Below, piece after piece: positions 24,889-32,831 of a stretch of 64,000 nucleotides of DNA. Within the stretch, counting starts at the first letter, position 1; the number at the start of each line of letters is the position of its first letter. This DNA is from Alicyclobacillus tolerans. GTDB taxonomy: Bacteria > Bacillota > Bacilli > Alicyclobacillales > Alicyclobacillaceae. A model generated the notes under the pieces. The model was not told where the DNA came from and did no database searches. It saw nothing but the letters and a program-made list of their open reading frames with translations. Position numbers and translations under genes: made by a program. Location of the stretch: positions 62,001-126,000 of the forward strand of contig NZ_JAJFNK010000005.1 of assembly GCF_021739485.1 (NCBI RefSeq), written 5' to 3'.

Positions 24889-26461
24889 GTTCTGAGTCAT
24901 CCGTTTGATTGAGTGTCCGCATTTCATGCAAACTATTGGATTCCTGCATGTACTTCACTCCGCTGCCCACGCCCCAGTAAAAAATAAGCAGACTAAATAC
25001 CGCAACCACAATACTGTCCCAAGGGCGGCCAACGATACCTCTTCCACCGCCAAATGTCCCAGCATACTGCATGAAAATAAGTCCAACTAAATAGACGACA
25101 AAGAACAACCCAGAACGAAACTGTGCCATTCCCCATTTTTGTCGCGACCAAGTCCACAGGTACAAAACCACACCTGCTAACAATGCGAAGGTGGCATGTG
25201 AACCAGAATGCCATCCTGCCCAAAAAATAATCAGAGACCCTACGACAAAGCCGATAGGCGCAATAACTTGTATTCCCTTAACCGGTGTTTTTCCCTGTAT
25301 CTGAAGACGCACGAGGCTGACCGCTGAAATGGCCGCGCTGGAATACGTAAACAATCCCACTGAAGAAGCCACCGCTACAATCAGATTCCAGCTTGGCAAC
25401 GGCAGAAGAAAAACAATTCCAACCAGGAAGTTCGTGAATAAAGCCACGTGCGGAACTGCGTACCTGGGATGGAGACGCAGCAAAAACTTTGGAAAAATCC
25501 CGTTGGCAGCCAGTGCATAGGACGTTCTGGCATTGGAGCTCGTAATGACGAAGCTGGAACCACTCGGCGAAATCCATGCATCTGCGTAAATCAGGATTGC
25601 CAACCACGCCAGGTTAATGCTTAGAGCTAATTGCGCAAACGGCGAGTTAAACTTGAGACCTCCCCAACCATGGGTCAATGTGCTCTGCGGCAGTCCCCCG
25701 ATAAATACAATTTGCAGGAGAAGATAAAAAATCATGGCGAACATGATTGTGAAAATAACGGCCAATGGAACGCTTCGTTTCGCATTTTTTCCTTCCGCTC
25801 CAAAATCGATAATGGGTTTGAACCCTAGAAACGAAAAGATGACTCCGGAAGTCGCAATGGCCGTTAAGGCCCCCCCAACACCATGAGGAGCAAACCCACC
25901 GAACTGTGTGAAATTTCCCGGATGAAATGCCGTTGCAAAAACCAGCAGGATGGTCAAGGCCGGAACCAACAATTTTACAACCGTTACAAAATTGTTGATC
26001 CTTGCAAACAAGCGGACGCCAAAATAATTCAGGATTACAAACAAGAACATCAGCGCCAAACTAAAAAGAATGCCCAAAGCCGTTAACCTTCCCCCGCTGT
26101 ATAAACCAGGAACGTACCCGTTCAAATACTGAACAAGCGCCGTGGCCTCCGTCGGAGGGATGGAACTTTGTGTAAGCCAACTGGCCCAACCAACTAGGGT
26201 TGCAAACAACGAACCATGTGTATATTGAGGAAAGCGAACTGACCCCCCGGCTTCTGAAATGACACCGCCAATCTGCGCATAACTGAGAGCCAAAAACAAC
26301 ATGGCAAATCCGCCGATAATCCAAGATATGACGGATACAGGTCCCACACTGTGAGCTGCATGAAATGCCCCAAACAACCATCCTGAACCGATGACAGCTC
26401 CAATCCCTGTCAACGTTAATCCGCCAATTCCGATTTCTCTCCGAAACGAATGAGCGTTCAT
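24878..26461 (-). CDS. APC-superfamily amino acid/amine permease
   Basis: The product has 527 residues with about 13 hydrophobic helices. The first contains the unwound-helix motif GIGAVIGSGWLFG typical of APC carriers; a second one, SGVIFSFLGFKPIIDFGAEG, matches the helix-6 region and its acidic following loop. The start ATG follows GAGGG. It probably imports an amino acid, amine or related solute by cation coupling; the substrate is not predictable. A gene for a PqqB-like hydrolase lies 118 bp upstream in the same direction, separated by three 18-bp tandem repeats, so co-transcription is possible. Confidence 0.85.
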   Translation of the reverse strand: MNAHSFRREIGIGGLTLTGIGAVIGSGWLFGAFHAAHSVGPVSVISWIIGGFAMLFLALSYAQIGGVISEAGGSVRFPQYTHGSLFATLVGWASWLTQSSIPPTEATALVQYLNGYVPGLYSGGRLTALGILFSLALMFLFVILNYFGVRLFARINNFVTVVKLLVPALTILLVFATAFHPGNFTQFGGFAPHGVGGALTAIATSGVIFSFLGFKPIIDFGAEGKNAKRSVPLAVIFTIMFAMIFYLLLQIVFIGGLPQSTLTHGWGGLKFNSPFAQLALSINLAWLAILIYADAWISPSGSSFVITSSNARTSYALAANGIFPKFLLRLHPRYAVPHVALFTNFLVGIVFLLPLPSWNLIVAVASSVGLFTYSSAAISAVSLVRLQIQGKTPVKGIQVIAPIGFVVGSLIIFWAGWHSGSHATFALLAGVVLYLWTWSRQKWGMAQFRSGLFFVVYLVGLIFMQYAGTFGGGRGIVGRPWDSIVVAVFSLLIFYWGVGSGVKYMQESNSLHEMRTLNQTDDSELSI

Positions 26462-26502
26462 AATCCCTCTCCCAACCCCCAGATTTCCTCTTTCCAACGA
26501 TG

Positions 26503-26556
26503 GTCATTCCATCTCGCATGTTCATTCCATCTCGCAAGGTCATTCCATCTCGCATG
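26503..26556 (+). repeat. Three tandem 18-bp repeats
   Basis: Units at 26503, 26521 and 26539 share the core TCATTCCATCTCGCA. They fill much of the 118-bp space between the PqqB-like gene and the permease gene and could affect co-transcription. Confidence 0.85.
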
Positions 26557-26579
26557 ACGTGAACGAGCCTGAAAACCCT

Positions 26580-27419
26580 TCAACTCAGCCAAAACGTATC
26601 CCCTTCAACGGCCAATCTAGCGCCGCGTTTTTTCAGTTCGTTTTCAACCTTTGCATCTAAACCCAAGTTGGTGTGATTTAAATGCGTGAAAACGAGTTGA
26701 GTGTTGCATCCGCTAAACCACTCCAAGCTGTTTTGAATCGTTGGGTGCGGAATATCTTCAATCGATCGCAAACCCGATAACTGCCGCAATTCCTCGTCAG
26801 AATAAAACGTGCCGTCTACCAGGGCCACATCCGATTTTTTGATCAATTCCGCAGTACCTTCGTCCAAGCCTTCCCAAGTGTCAATATCTGGTATGTACAC
26901 TAGGGTCTTTTTGCTCCCCCTTATCAATACACCTGCAGTGTCCGTGTACTCCGCACGATGAGGAACTGGGAAAAATTGAATTTCCACGTCTCCTCCAAAC
27001 GTTACTTTTTCCTGCCAACTTACAGAGTGCAGTTGGATATTACACAGATTTACAAGTTGACTCCAAGGCGCGTTTTCTGCGAGGAAGCGAGTCATCGAGG
27101 CCGTCCCATAGGTGTTGACATTAGAACTGTTTAGACCTTCACGCCCTAAGAACATGAGTCCCGTATAGTGGCCCATATGTGCATGAGTCAGGCATATTCC
27201 TGCCAGTCTCAGATGTCCGAGCATAGCCCATTGTTCCGGAAAACTCGGGGTAGAATCGACCATCATGACTTCTGCGCTATCACTGATCAACGCAATGGAG
27301 GCCGGAAAACGGCGACTCTTCGGATCCAATCGAGCTCGGGTACAGTGCCGGCAGGAACACCCTGGAGAAGGGATCCCTGCATCCTGCGCTGTACCCGTTA
27401 CCACGATTCTCGTTGACAA
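26580..27419 (-). CDS. PqqB-like metallo-beta-lactamase-fold hydrolase
   Basis: The product has 279 residues, with TTG start seven bases after GGAGG. The N-terminus (VVTGTAQDAGIPSPGC then CSCRHCTRAR) has the Cys cluster and the early signature of PqqB, and the C-terminus has FTHLNHTN like PqqB. The central motif reads THAHMGHYTGL: the metallo-beta-lactamase HxHxDH with Gly in place of Asp, closer to hydrolases than to true PqqB, which lacks most ligands. No other pqq genes occur in the window. It may be an orphan oxygenase or hydrolase of this fold. Its pairing with a permease hints at a transported substrate. Confidence 0.75.
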   Translation of the reverse strand: MSTRIVVTGTAQDAGIPSPGCSCRHCTRARLDPKSRRFPASIALISDSAEVMMVDSTPSFPEQWAMLGHLRLAGICLTHAHMGHYTGLMFLGREGLNSSNVNTYGTASMTRFLAENAPWSQLVNLCNIQLHSVSWQEKVTFGGDVEIQFFPVPHRAEYTDTAGVLIRGSKKTLVYIPDIDTWEGLDEGTAELIKKSDVALVDGTFYSDEELRQLSGLRSIEDIPHPTIQNSLEWFSGCNTQLVFTHLNHTNLGLDAKVENELKKRGARLAVEGDTFWLS

Positions 27420-27532
27420 AACATAACCTCCAATCACGGAATTCAATGTTTTTACAAAGTTATAAACAAACTATCAATCTTTAAGAGATTCTGCAATAAT
27501 TGACTAATTTCACGGAAATACGACAATGCAAC

Positions 27533-27570
27533 AAAAGCACACCTGCAGCCTCACTCGGCTGCAGGTGTGC
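27533..27570 (-). terminator. Intrinsic terminator of the beta-propeller lipoprotein gene
   Basis: A perfect 14-base stem (GCACACCTGCAGCC with GGCTGCAGGTGTGC) around a TCACTC loop is followed on the minus strand by TTTTGTTG. It lies 33 bp after the stop. Confidence 0.88.
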
Positions 27571-27602
27571 CCCAATTTGCTTATGCGTCTACTCGATACA
27601 GC

Positions 27603-28805
27603 TTAATGAATGACAAACCACCGGTTACTCACGAGACCTGGATAGGTCGACGCAATTTTCCCGGTCGCGAGGGATACCGCCACCGTCTCGCCCCGGTTTT
27701 CCACGGTCGTATATGCGTATTTTCCAGACGGGTCGATTGCAATGCCGCTCAACTTGGCTCCAGAACCAGCCGGGATGTCCTTTTCGAAGGTGTGGTTGAC
27801 TGCGTTGTACACCATGATGTTTCCGCTAAAGGATGCCGCATACACGTGCTTTCCGTTGGGGCCAACAGCCAGTTGCATAAATCCGCCCGAGGACCCCATC
27901 ATGTTGCTCATGGTAAAACCTCCGCCTTCCTGGTTGTGAAGCGTCGCGATCACCTTGTTCGTCCGCACATCGACGACGGTCATGTCCCCATTCGTCCAAT
28001 CGGCCAACCACAACGTGTGCTCTTGCGGATCGTAAACAGAGTCCTCAACGTGCCCTACGCCAAGGCTCCCTTCGACTTTTCCCGTTTTCAAGTCGATTAT
28101 TTGGGTCGTCTTGGCCATGTTGCCAGAAAGGTACCCGACTCCGTTGACCACGGCCATGGCGTTCCCTCCCTGGCTCAACTGCCAGGTTTGTTTGAATGAC
28201 GGAAGGGAGTAGGCTGTCACTGACTTTCCGCCTGTGATGATTAACTGGTGATCGGCTTTGTCCAGGTTAGCGATGCGCGCACCCGTCGGCGAGGAAAAGG
28301 TAGAAAACACCTGATGCGTATTTAGATTGACCACATACGTCTTTCCTGAGAGCGTGGGCACATACGCTTTGCTGCCGTCAATGGCTGCCTGGAACGCGTT
28401 GGCTCCGCGTGCCAGGGGAACCGTGAACTCCTTCAGCTTGCCGACTTCCTCAACGAAAAACTCTCCGTTGCCCGCTCCCATGGGAGGGCTGCCTGCGGCA
28501 CCAACGAGCACGTCACCGGACGCCCCAGGAGGAATGCTCAAAGTCCCAGCGGCAGAAGAGGGCGCAGAGTTGGAAGACATCGAACTCGAAGACATTGAAC
28601 TCGAAGACATCGCATTTGCGGACTTAGAACTGCTTGCGGACGCAGAGTTTGAAGACATCGAGTTCGACGTTGTGCTGGCCATCGCGTTCGAGGTTTGTCC
28701 CGCACCATTTCCGCTTTGTACGGCAGCACTTGCCCCACAACCCGTCAGTGTCAACCCCACGAAGTACGCAGGTACAAGCACCTTGACCCATCTTTTTTTC
28801 ACCAT
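27603..28805 (-). CDS. Surface lipoprotein with beta-propeller (YVTN-type) domain
   Basis: The product has 400 residues. A basic start and hydrophobic helix end in the lipobox LTGC, so the Cys should be lipidated and the protein exposed outside the membrane. Residues 22-90 form a Ser/Met/Asn/Ala-rich linker with imperfect SSM-type repeats. The remainder has repeated blades of the form VxVVDVxTxKVxAxL and YAYTTVENRGETVAVSLATG, as in YVTN/PQQ-like beta-propellers. GAGGAGG precedes the ATG by eight bases. The immediate upstream region carries a 17-bp-arm palindrome resembling a BlaI/MecI operator, and BlaI and M56 genes lie next door, so BlaI control is likely. Ligand unknown; the Met-rich linker could bind copper. 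Confidence 0.82.
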   Translation of the reverse strand: MVKKRWVKVLVPAYFVGLTLTGCGASAAVQSGNGAGQTSNAMASTTSNSMSSNSASASSSKSANAMSSSSMSSSSMSSNSAPSSAAGTLSIPPGASGDVLVGAAGSPPMGAGNGEFFVEEVGKLKEFTVPLARGANAFQAAIDGSKAYVPTLSGKTYVVNLNTHQVFSTFSSPTGARIANLDKADHQLIITGGKSVTAYSLPSFKQTWQLSQGGNAMAVVNGVGYLSGNMAKTTQIIDLKTGKVEGSLGVGHVEDSVYDPQEHTLWLADWTNGDMTVVDVRTNKVIATLHNQEGGGFTMSNMMGSSGGFMQLAVGPNGKHVYAASFSGNIMVYNAVNHTFEKDIPAGSGAKLSGIAIDPSGKYAYTTVENRGETVAVSLATGKIASTYPGLVSNRWFVIH

Positions 28806-28828
28806 CAAAATTCCCTCCTCAAACAAGC

Positions 28829-28867
28829 GTAGGCATTTATACTACGTAATGTAGTATAAATGCCTAC
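28829..28867. promoter_or_regulatory. Long palindromic operator, probable BlaI-family binding site
   Basis: GTAGGCATTTATACTAC (28829-28845) and its exact reverse complement (28851-28867) flank the five bases GTAAT. The site lies 24-62 bp upstream of the lipoprotein ATG. The inner part, TACTAC-N5-GTAGTA, matches the TACA/TGTA dyad style of BlaI/MecI/CopY repressors and shares TACTAC with the array upstream of the BlaI-type gene at 30327-30391. There is no U-run, so a terminator is unlikely. Confidence 0.72.
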
Positions 28868-28960
28868 CGAGGTCAACCCTGTCCTACGTTGTTCTCTCCC
28901 TATGAGGATTCGCACAGTACTTTACACCAGGTTTCCACGCGGTTGCCGCGCTGCCCCGTT

Positions 28961-29012
28961 CAGTGACACCCATCAGTGACACCCATCAGTGACACCCATC
29001 AGTGACACCACA
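28961..29012 (+). repeat. Four tandem 13-bp repeats overlapping a stop codon
   Basis: CAGTGACACCCAT is repeated at 28961, 28974 and 28987, with a variant at 29000. The stop of the M56 peptidase gene (minus strand, TGA at 28999-29001) lies at the junction of the last two copies. Confidence 0.85.
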
Positions 29013-29838
29013 CCAACAGTCCCTCTGCAACCGTCAAGCAAACCGCCACAGATGCAGAAAACATGCGCTGTCGCATGTGTTGATCCCACCACGAAGGAAC
29101 TTGGCCGGTCTCTAAAAACGCGATCCGGGCCTCCATGGCACCTGTCAATCCGACCCGAGTTTCTGTCGGGGGGGTTGAACCTACCGTTGCGAGCAAAGCC
29201 GTCAAAAGCGGCGCGTCGTTCCCGTGACAGGCTGCAATTGCCGCAGAATCCGCCAGTACCTCTCGCCGAATCAAATAGCGGTCATAGAGTGCCCGCATTC
29301 CCAGGGGCTGAAGCGCATGTGAGAGGACGTGCAACAACGTCTGCTGGAACGGATCGCGAACCCTGGCATGAGCTGCTTCGTGATACATGACCGCACTTTG
29401 CGCCTGCTCGTCGAGTGCATCCCAAAGCGCGCTTGAAATCGCAATTTTCGGACGATAAAGTCCCCAGGTAAAGGCGTACCGCCCCGCTTCGTCGTCCACT
29501 AGGTACCAGTCCGCCACCGTCGATAAATCAGGATGAACCTCCCGCGGGAAAGAACGCAGTAAGGGATTCAAACGTTCATAAAAGCGCATTCTTTGCTGCC
29601 GGTGCCACAGGATGGCCGCAATCACGCGGTACCAGAATGCAACAATCGCGATCCCGACGAGGACGACACCTGTCCAGAGCCACCAGGGCGCAATCGGATG
29701 CCCCTTCATCATCCGCAGCCACAGTAAATGCCGCAACCCGCTCACCAGTGCAAACCCCAAAGCCGTAACCGCGATTCCCGCCACGCCTATGCCCGCCATG
29801 ACGTAGGCATAACTGCTCAGTTTCCGCGAGGACTTCAT
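28999..29838 (-). CDS. M56-family (BlaR1/MecR1-like) membrane metallopeptidase
   Basis: The product has 279 residues with hydrophobic helices near 10-32, 50-75 and a last one at the C-terminus. Between them lies the gluzincin motif HEAAH, followed about 40 residues later by EVLADSAA, whose Glu would be the third zinc ligand. BlaR1 and MecR1 carry such a domain but also a C-terminal penicillin-binding sensor, which is missing here. The gene overlaps the BlaI-type repressor gene by four bases (ATGA), so the pair forms the usual repressor/protease switch. The signal it senses is unknown; the adjacent lipoprotein could supply it. Confidence 0.85.
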   Translation of the reverse strand: MKSSRKLSSYAYVMAGIGVAGIAVTALGFALVSGLRHLLWLRMMKGHPIAPWWLWTGVVLVGIAIVAFWYRVIAAILWHRQQRMRFYERLNPLLRSFPREVHPDLSTVADWYLVDDEAGRYAFTWGLYRPKIAISSALWDALDEQAQSAVMYHEAAHARVRDPFQQTLLHVLSHALQPLGMRALYDRYLIRREVLADSAAIAACHGNDAPLLTALLATVGSTPPTETRVGLTGAMEARIAFLETGQVPSWWDQHMRQRMFSASVAVCLTVAEGLLVWCH

Positions 29839-30212
29839 GTCTCATGCCTCTTCGCGCGCCGTTTTGCGAGCAGACGCTCCAGTGTTTCAATCGCCTCCGG
29901 CTGAATTTTGTCAATGGTATCCACAAAGTGCGACAAGCCAAGCTCCCCAGATTGAGACAGCAGGTCCACTGCAGCGCGTGAGGCACGTTCCTTAACCGCC
30001 TCTTCCGTGGGTTTGGCTTCGTAAAGGTAATGGCGGCGGGACCCTGTTCTCGCAAGGAGACCCTGATCGACCAAGCGATTCAAGACCGTTTGAACGGCGT
30101 TGACCGAGATTTCCCGGTCTTCTCGCAATGCAGCGCATACTTCGGATGTGCTGCAAGGGCCCTTTTCCCGCACCAGCCACAACACCTGTTGACGCAAGGC
30201 GCCTTTTTCCAT
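29835..30212 (-). CDS. BlaI/MecI/CopY-family transcriptional repressor
   Basis: The product has 125 residues. A winged helix (STSEVCAALREDREISVNAV then QTVLNRLVDQGLLART) is followed by the YLYEAKPTEEAV segment and a C-terminal dimerisation helix. The start is the ATG eight bases after AAGGAG, not the upstream in-frame codons. It is coupled to the M56 peptidase gene that should cleave it. Three 25-bp repeats with TACTACACAT 115-180 bp upstream suggest that it represses its own operon, and a matching palindrome suggests that it also represses the lipoprotein gene. Confidence 0.88.
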   Translation of the reverse strand: MEKGALRQQVLWLVREKGPCSTSEVCAALREDREISVNAVQTVLNRLVDQGLLARTGSRRHYLYEAKPTEEAVKERASRAAVDLLSQSGELGLSHFVDTIDKIQPEAIETLERLLAKRRAKRHET

Positions 30213-30326
30213 CGCATGTTCTCCTTTGTCAAGAAGCTGGCATTCCAGAGTGAACGCCACGCTGGGGTGTCTGAATTTACGAACCTGTGGCGGTCTAATG
30301 TGCTGCTTACTCCGCTATTTGTAATG

Positions 30327-30391
30327 TACTACACATGGCGTCATGGGATTTTACTACACATGGCACAATGGCATTTTACTACACATTGTAG
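30327..30391. promoter_or_regulatory. Three 25-bp tandem repeats, probable BlaI operator array
   Basis: TACTACACATGGC starts at 30327 and 30352, and TACTACACATTGTAG at 30377, with exact 25-bp spacing and similar sequence between. The third copy completes a dyad (CTACA-CAT-TGTAG). The array lies upstream of the BlaI-type gene and shares half-sites with the lipoprotein operator. Confidence 0.75.
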
Positions 30392-30463
30392 AAATCCACA
30401 CGACCGGTGGCATCCCTACCTGAAGCAGATTGCATGGTTCTAGGACCTACGACAGCCCCGAAG

Positions 30464-31318
30464 TCATGCTTGGCCAAGCCACTTAGAAAGTGCCGGATAG
30501 GCCTGTCTCGCATCGTCATACCCCTGTTGGTACGACAGCTTCAGCTTTTCCTGATTTCGTTCTACGCGGCCGACGGCTAAACGCGTTTTGGGCTGAATGA
30601 CGAAGGCCAATCCCTTACGCACCTGCTGCTTGACGTAGTCAGTCGTCGCATTGTACAGTCTGTGGCGCGTGAGAATGGTCTCCACAAAGTGCGGATATTG
30701 ACCATAATTTCGCTGCAGCACCCAGGAAAACCGATTGGGCTTTTTGACGTAGTCCCTGCTTTGTGTGAGCACCACGACGTTCTTTCGCCAACCGTCCTGT
30801 TCAGCCTTGCGGATAGGAATCGGATCGGCAATGCCTCCGTCCATCAACTTCCGGCCCGCGTGCTCGACGATAGGAGCAATAAATGGCAATGAACTTGAAG
30901 CGCGGAGTATGTGCATCAAGTCGAAACCGCCCTCGCTTTTCGCGTAGTAGACGGGTTCACCGGTCTCACAATCGGTCGTTCCAATCACAAATTCTTCATT
31001 GCCGGCGTGAAAGGTATCGTAGTCAAAGGGTACGAGGGCATGTGGGATCTCGTCAAAAATAAAGTCCGTGCCGAACAGTTCCCGGCTTCGCCACATATTT
31101 CTCCAGGACAAGTAGCGAAAGTCCTTGATGAAATCGATGTTTACGACTTTGTTGCGGCCCTTTTGCTTCGACAAATAGCTGACCGCATTGCATGCGCCGG
31201 CCGACACGCCAATGGTGTAGGGAAAATAAAGGTTGTGGTCCGCAAAAAACTCCAGCACTCCGGCGGTATACACTCCGCGTAGTCCCCCGCCTTCGAGCAC
31301 GAGTCCAACACGATCCAT
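30464..31318 (-). CDS. Patatin-like phospholipase/esterase
   Basis: The product has 284 residues. The oxyanion loop GGGLRG is at 10-15, the nucleophile Ser39 in GVSAG, and the catalytic Asp in MDGGIADPIP near 157. This is the Ser-Asp dyad of patatin-type lipases; the family includes YqhO and YjjU-like cytoplasmic proteins, and no signal peptide is present. The start ATG at 31318 is seven bases after AAAGGAG; a GTG or ATG two codons earlier is too close. It would hydrolyse acyl esters of membrane lipids. It is divergent from bshB2, with a 196-bp shared upstream region. Confidence 0.87.
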   Translation of the reverse strand: MDRVGLVLEGGGLRGVYTAGVLEFFADHNLYFPYTIGVSAGACNAVSYLSKQKGRNKVVNIDFIKDFRYLSWRNMWRSRELFGTDFIFDEIPHALVPFDYDTFHAGNEEFVIGTTDCETGEPVYYAKSEGGFDLMHILRASSSLPFIAPIVEHAGRKLMDGGIADPIPIRKAEQDGWRKNVVVLTQSRDYVKKPNRFSWVLQRNYGQYPHFVETILTRHRLYNATTDYVKQQVRKGLAFVIQPKTRLAVGRVERNQEKLKLSYQQGYDDARQAYPALSKWLGQA

Positions 31319-31514
31319 TGTCATTCTCCTTTGTGCCGCGTTGCATCACAGCTTTCACAGTTCTATAGTACATGTCATTTATCCTACATGTATTCCCAGT
31401 TCTCAGAAAACCATCTGCTCTGGAAAAACCGATCATACTTGTCCAATCAGGATGCATTTGCGATACTGAAGTGTGGGTATATTGTAAAGAAGTGCGGATT
31501 AGGGGGTTTTCCGA

Positions 31515-32183
31515 ATGGAACGTCACGTACTCGTCATTTTCCCGCATCCCGACGATGAAACCCTGGCCGTTGGCGGCGCGATTGCCTTACACGCTCAGGC
31601 TGGGTCGCCAATCACCTACGCCTGTTTTACGCTGGGACAGATGGGACGCAATATGGGCAATCCCTTTTTCGCCAACCGCGAAACCTTACCAAAAATTCGC
31701 GAGCAAGAACTGCGAAACGCCTGCGCTTTTCTCGGCATTCAAGATTTGCGGTTGATGGGCTTCCGGGATAAGACCCTGGAGTTTGAAGACCCGGAACTGC
31801 TCGTCAACACCATTTCTGACCTGATAGCGGAACTAAATCCGTCCCTGGTCATTACGTACTACCCGGGCTTTTGTGTCCATCCCGATCACGAGAGCCTCGC
31901 TGCAGCCACCGTCACAGCCATTGCAAGGATGCCGCAAGACCGGCGGCCTAAGCTGCAGTGTCAAGCCTTCTCCCGCGATCACGTCGAAGCGCTCGGAGAC
32001 CGCGACGTCATCCTTGATACCCACAGCGTTTGGGAAGCTTGGTACAACGCGATTAAAGCACACAAGACTCAGACGGCGAACCGGGTAGAGCAAATGGAAA
32101 AAGACCTGCATGGCGATGCGGCAAGCCGCCAAAGCGCAATCGACAGCCTGAGCACCATCGGTCTGTACACGTACCGCTTTTAA
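31515..32183 (+). CDS. bshB2: Bacillithiol biosynthesis deacetylase BshB2-type (LmbE/PIG-L)
   Basis: The product has 222 residues. Zinc-binding PHPDDE is at residues 10-15 and HPDHESLA near 120. The length and the segment TLGQMGRNMGNPFFANRE resemble BshB2 of Bacillus, which removes the acetyl group from GlcNAc-malate during bacillithiol synthesis. GGGGG lies ten bases before the ATG. A strong terminator follows. Other LmbE-family deacetylases remain possible, but bacillithiol use would fit a Firmicute. Confidence 0.85.
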   Translation: MERHVLVIFPHPDDETLAVGGAIALHAQAGSPITYACFTLGQMGRNMGNPFFANRETLPKIREQELRNACAFLGIQDLRLMGFRDKTLEFEDPELLVNTISDLIAELNPSLVITYYPGFCVHPDHESLAAATVTAIARMPQDRRPKLQCQAFSRDHVEALGDRDVILDTHSVWEAWYNAIKAHKTQTANRVEQMEKDLHGDAASRQSAIDSLSTIGLYTYRF

Positions 32184-32207
32184 AGAACGGTTCAATGTTC
32201 ACATGCA

Positions 32208-32247
32208 GCGAGCAAGGAGTCCGTCGGCTCCTTGCTCGCTTTGTTCT
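32208..32247 (+). terminator. Strong intrinsic terminator of bshB2
   Basis: GCGAGCAAGGAG (32208-32219) pairs perfectly with CTCCTTGCTCGC (32228-32239) around an eight-base loop, followed by TTTGTTCT. Confidence 0.88.
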
Positions 32248-32368
32248 GCGAGTCCAGGATGTTTCTTAGCCCAACAGGGCAACGTTGCAGCAAAGGGCGA
32301 TACAGCCGGCGGCATAAAATGGTTCGCGCCTTGACAGTGCACCCTGTCCGGACGCATAATGTCCTTGT

Positions 32369-32383
32369 TGAAAATGATTTTCT
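32369..32383 (+). promoter_or_regulatory. Fur-type box (7-1-7 dyad)
   Basis: TGAAAAT-G-ATTTTCT differs from the Bacillus consensus TGATAATNATTATCA at three positions and keeps the 7-1-7 symmetry. It lies 20-34 bp upstream of the Fur-family start codon, a position suited to autorepression. Confidence 0.65.
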
Positions 32384-32402
32384 ATAAAGGACTGGATTGT
32401 CG

Positions 32403-32831
32403 ATGAAACTGGATGCTATTAAAACCTTGCTCAACGATCACAACTTCCGCCTGACTCAAGAACGCGAAACGGTTTTGACCGCTTTTATGAACGCCGATCG
32501 CATGCTGACGCCGGCACAATTGCACGCCCTCGTAAAAGGGCAACAGACCAAAGTCGGATTGACGACGGTCTATCGCCTGCTCGAGGTGTTGACCAAAGTC
32601 AGGTTAGCTACGCCGTTTCTCATCGACGGAGAGATTTTCTATACGTTCTGTTCCGAACAGCACCATCACCATTTTGTCTGTCTGAACTGCCATCGGGTGA
32701 AAGACATTTACGAATGTCCAGCCGCCCTGCCGGCCAATCCAAACTTCGGCTCGATTGAGTACCACCGATTGGACCTGTATGGTCATTGTCCGTCTTGTGA
32801 CGACCATGAAAAAGAGGGTGCGCTATGCTGA
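32403..32831 (+). CDS. Fur-family metal-responsive repressor
   Basis: The product has 142 residues. The N-terminal winged helix has RLTQERETVL and the recognition segment VGLTTVYRLLEVL; the C-terminal part has FCSEQHHHHFVCLNCHRVKD and a closing CPSC, giving two CxxC pairs for a structural zinc and a His cluster for a sensory metal. This is the Fur/Zur/PerR family; Fur or Zur type cannot be separated by eye. The start may be ATG at 32403 (11 bases from AAAGGA) or TTG at 32397. A Fur-box dyad lies just upstream. It overlaps the following membrane-protein gene by seven bases, so they share regulation. Confidence 0.87.
   Translation: MKLDAIKTLLNDHNFRLTQERETVLTAFMNADRMLTPAQLHALVKGQQTKVGLTTVYRLLEVLTKVRLATPFLIDGEIFYTFCSEQHHHHFVCLNCHRVKDIYECPAALPANPNFGSIEYHRLDLYGHCPSCDDHEKEGALC

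Noticed and set aside
28999-29838. Beta-lactam sensor BlaR1
   Set aside because: The M56 protease is present but the penicillin-binding C-terminal domain is missing.
26503-30391. CRISPR array
   Set aside because: The tandem repeats here are short, directly adjacent and without spacers, and no cas genes are present.
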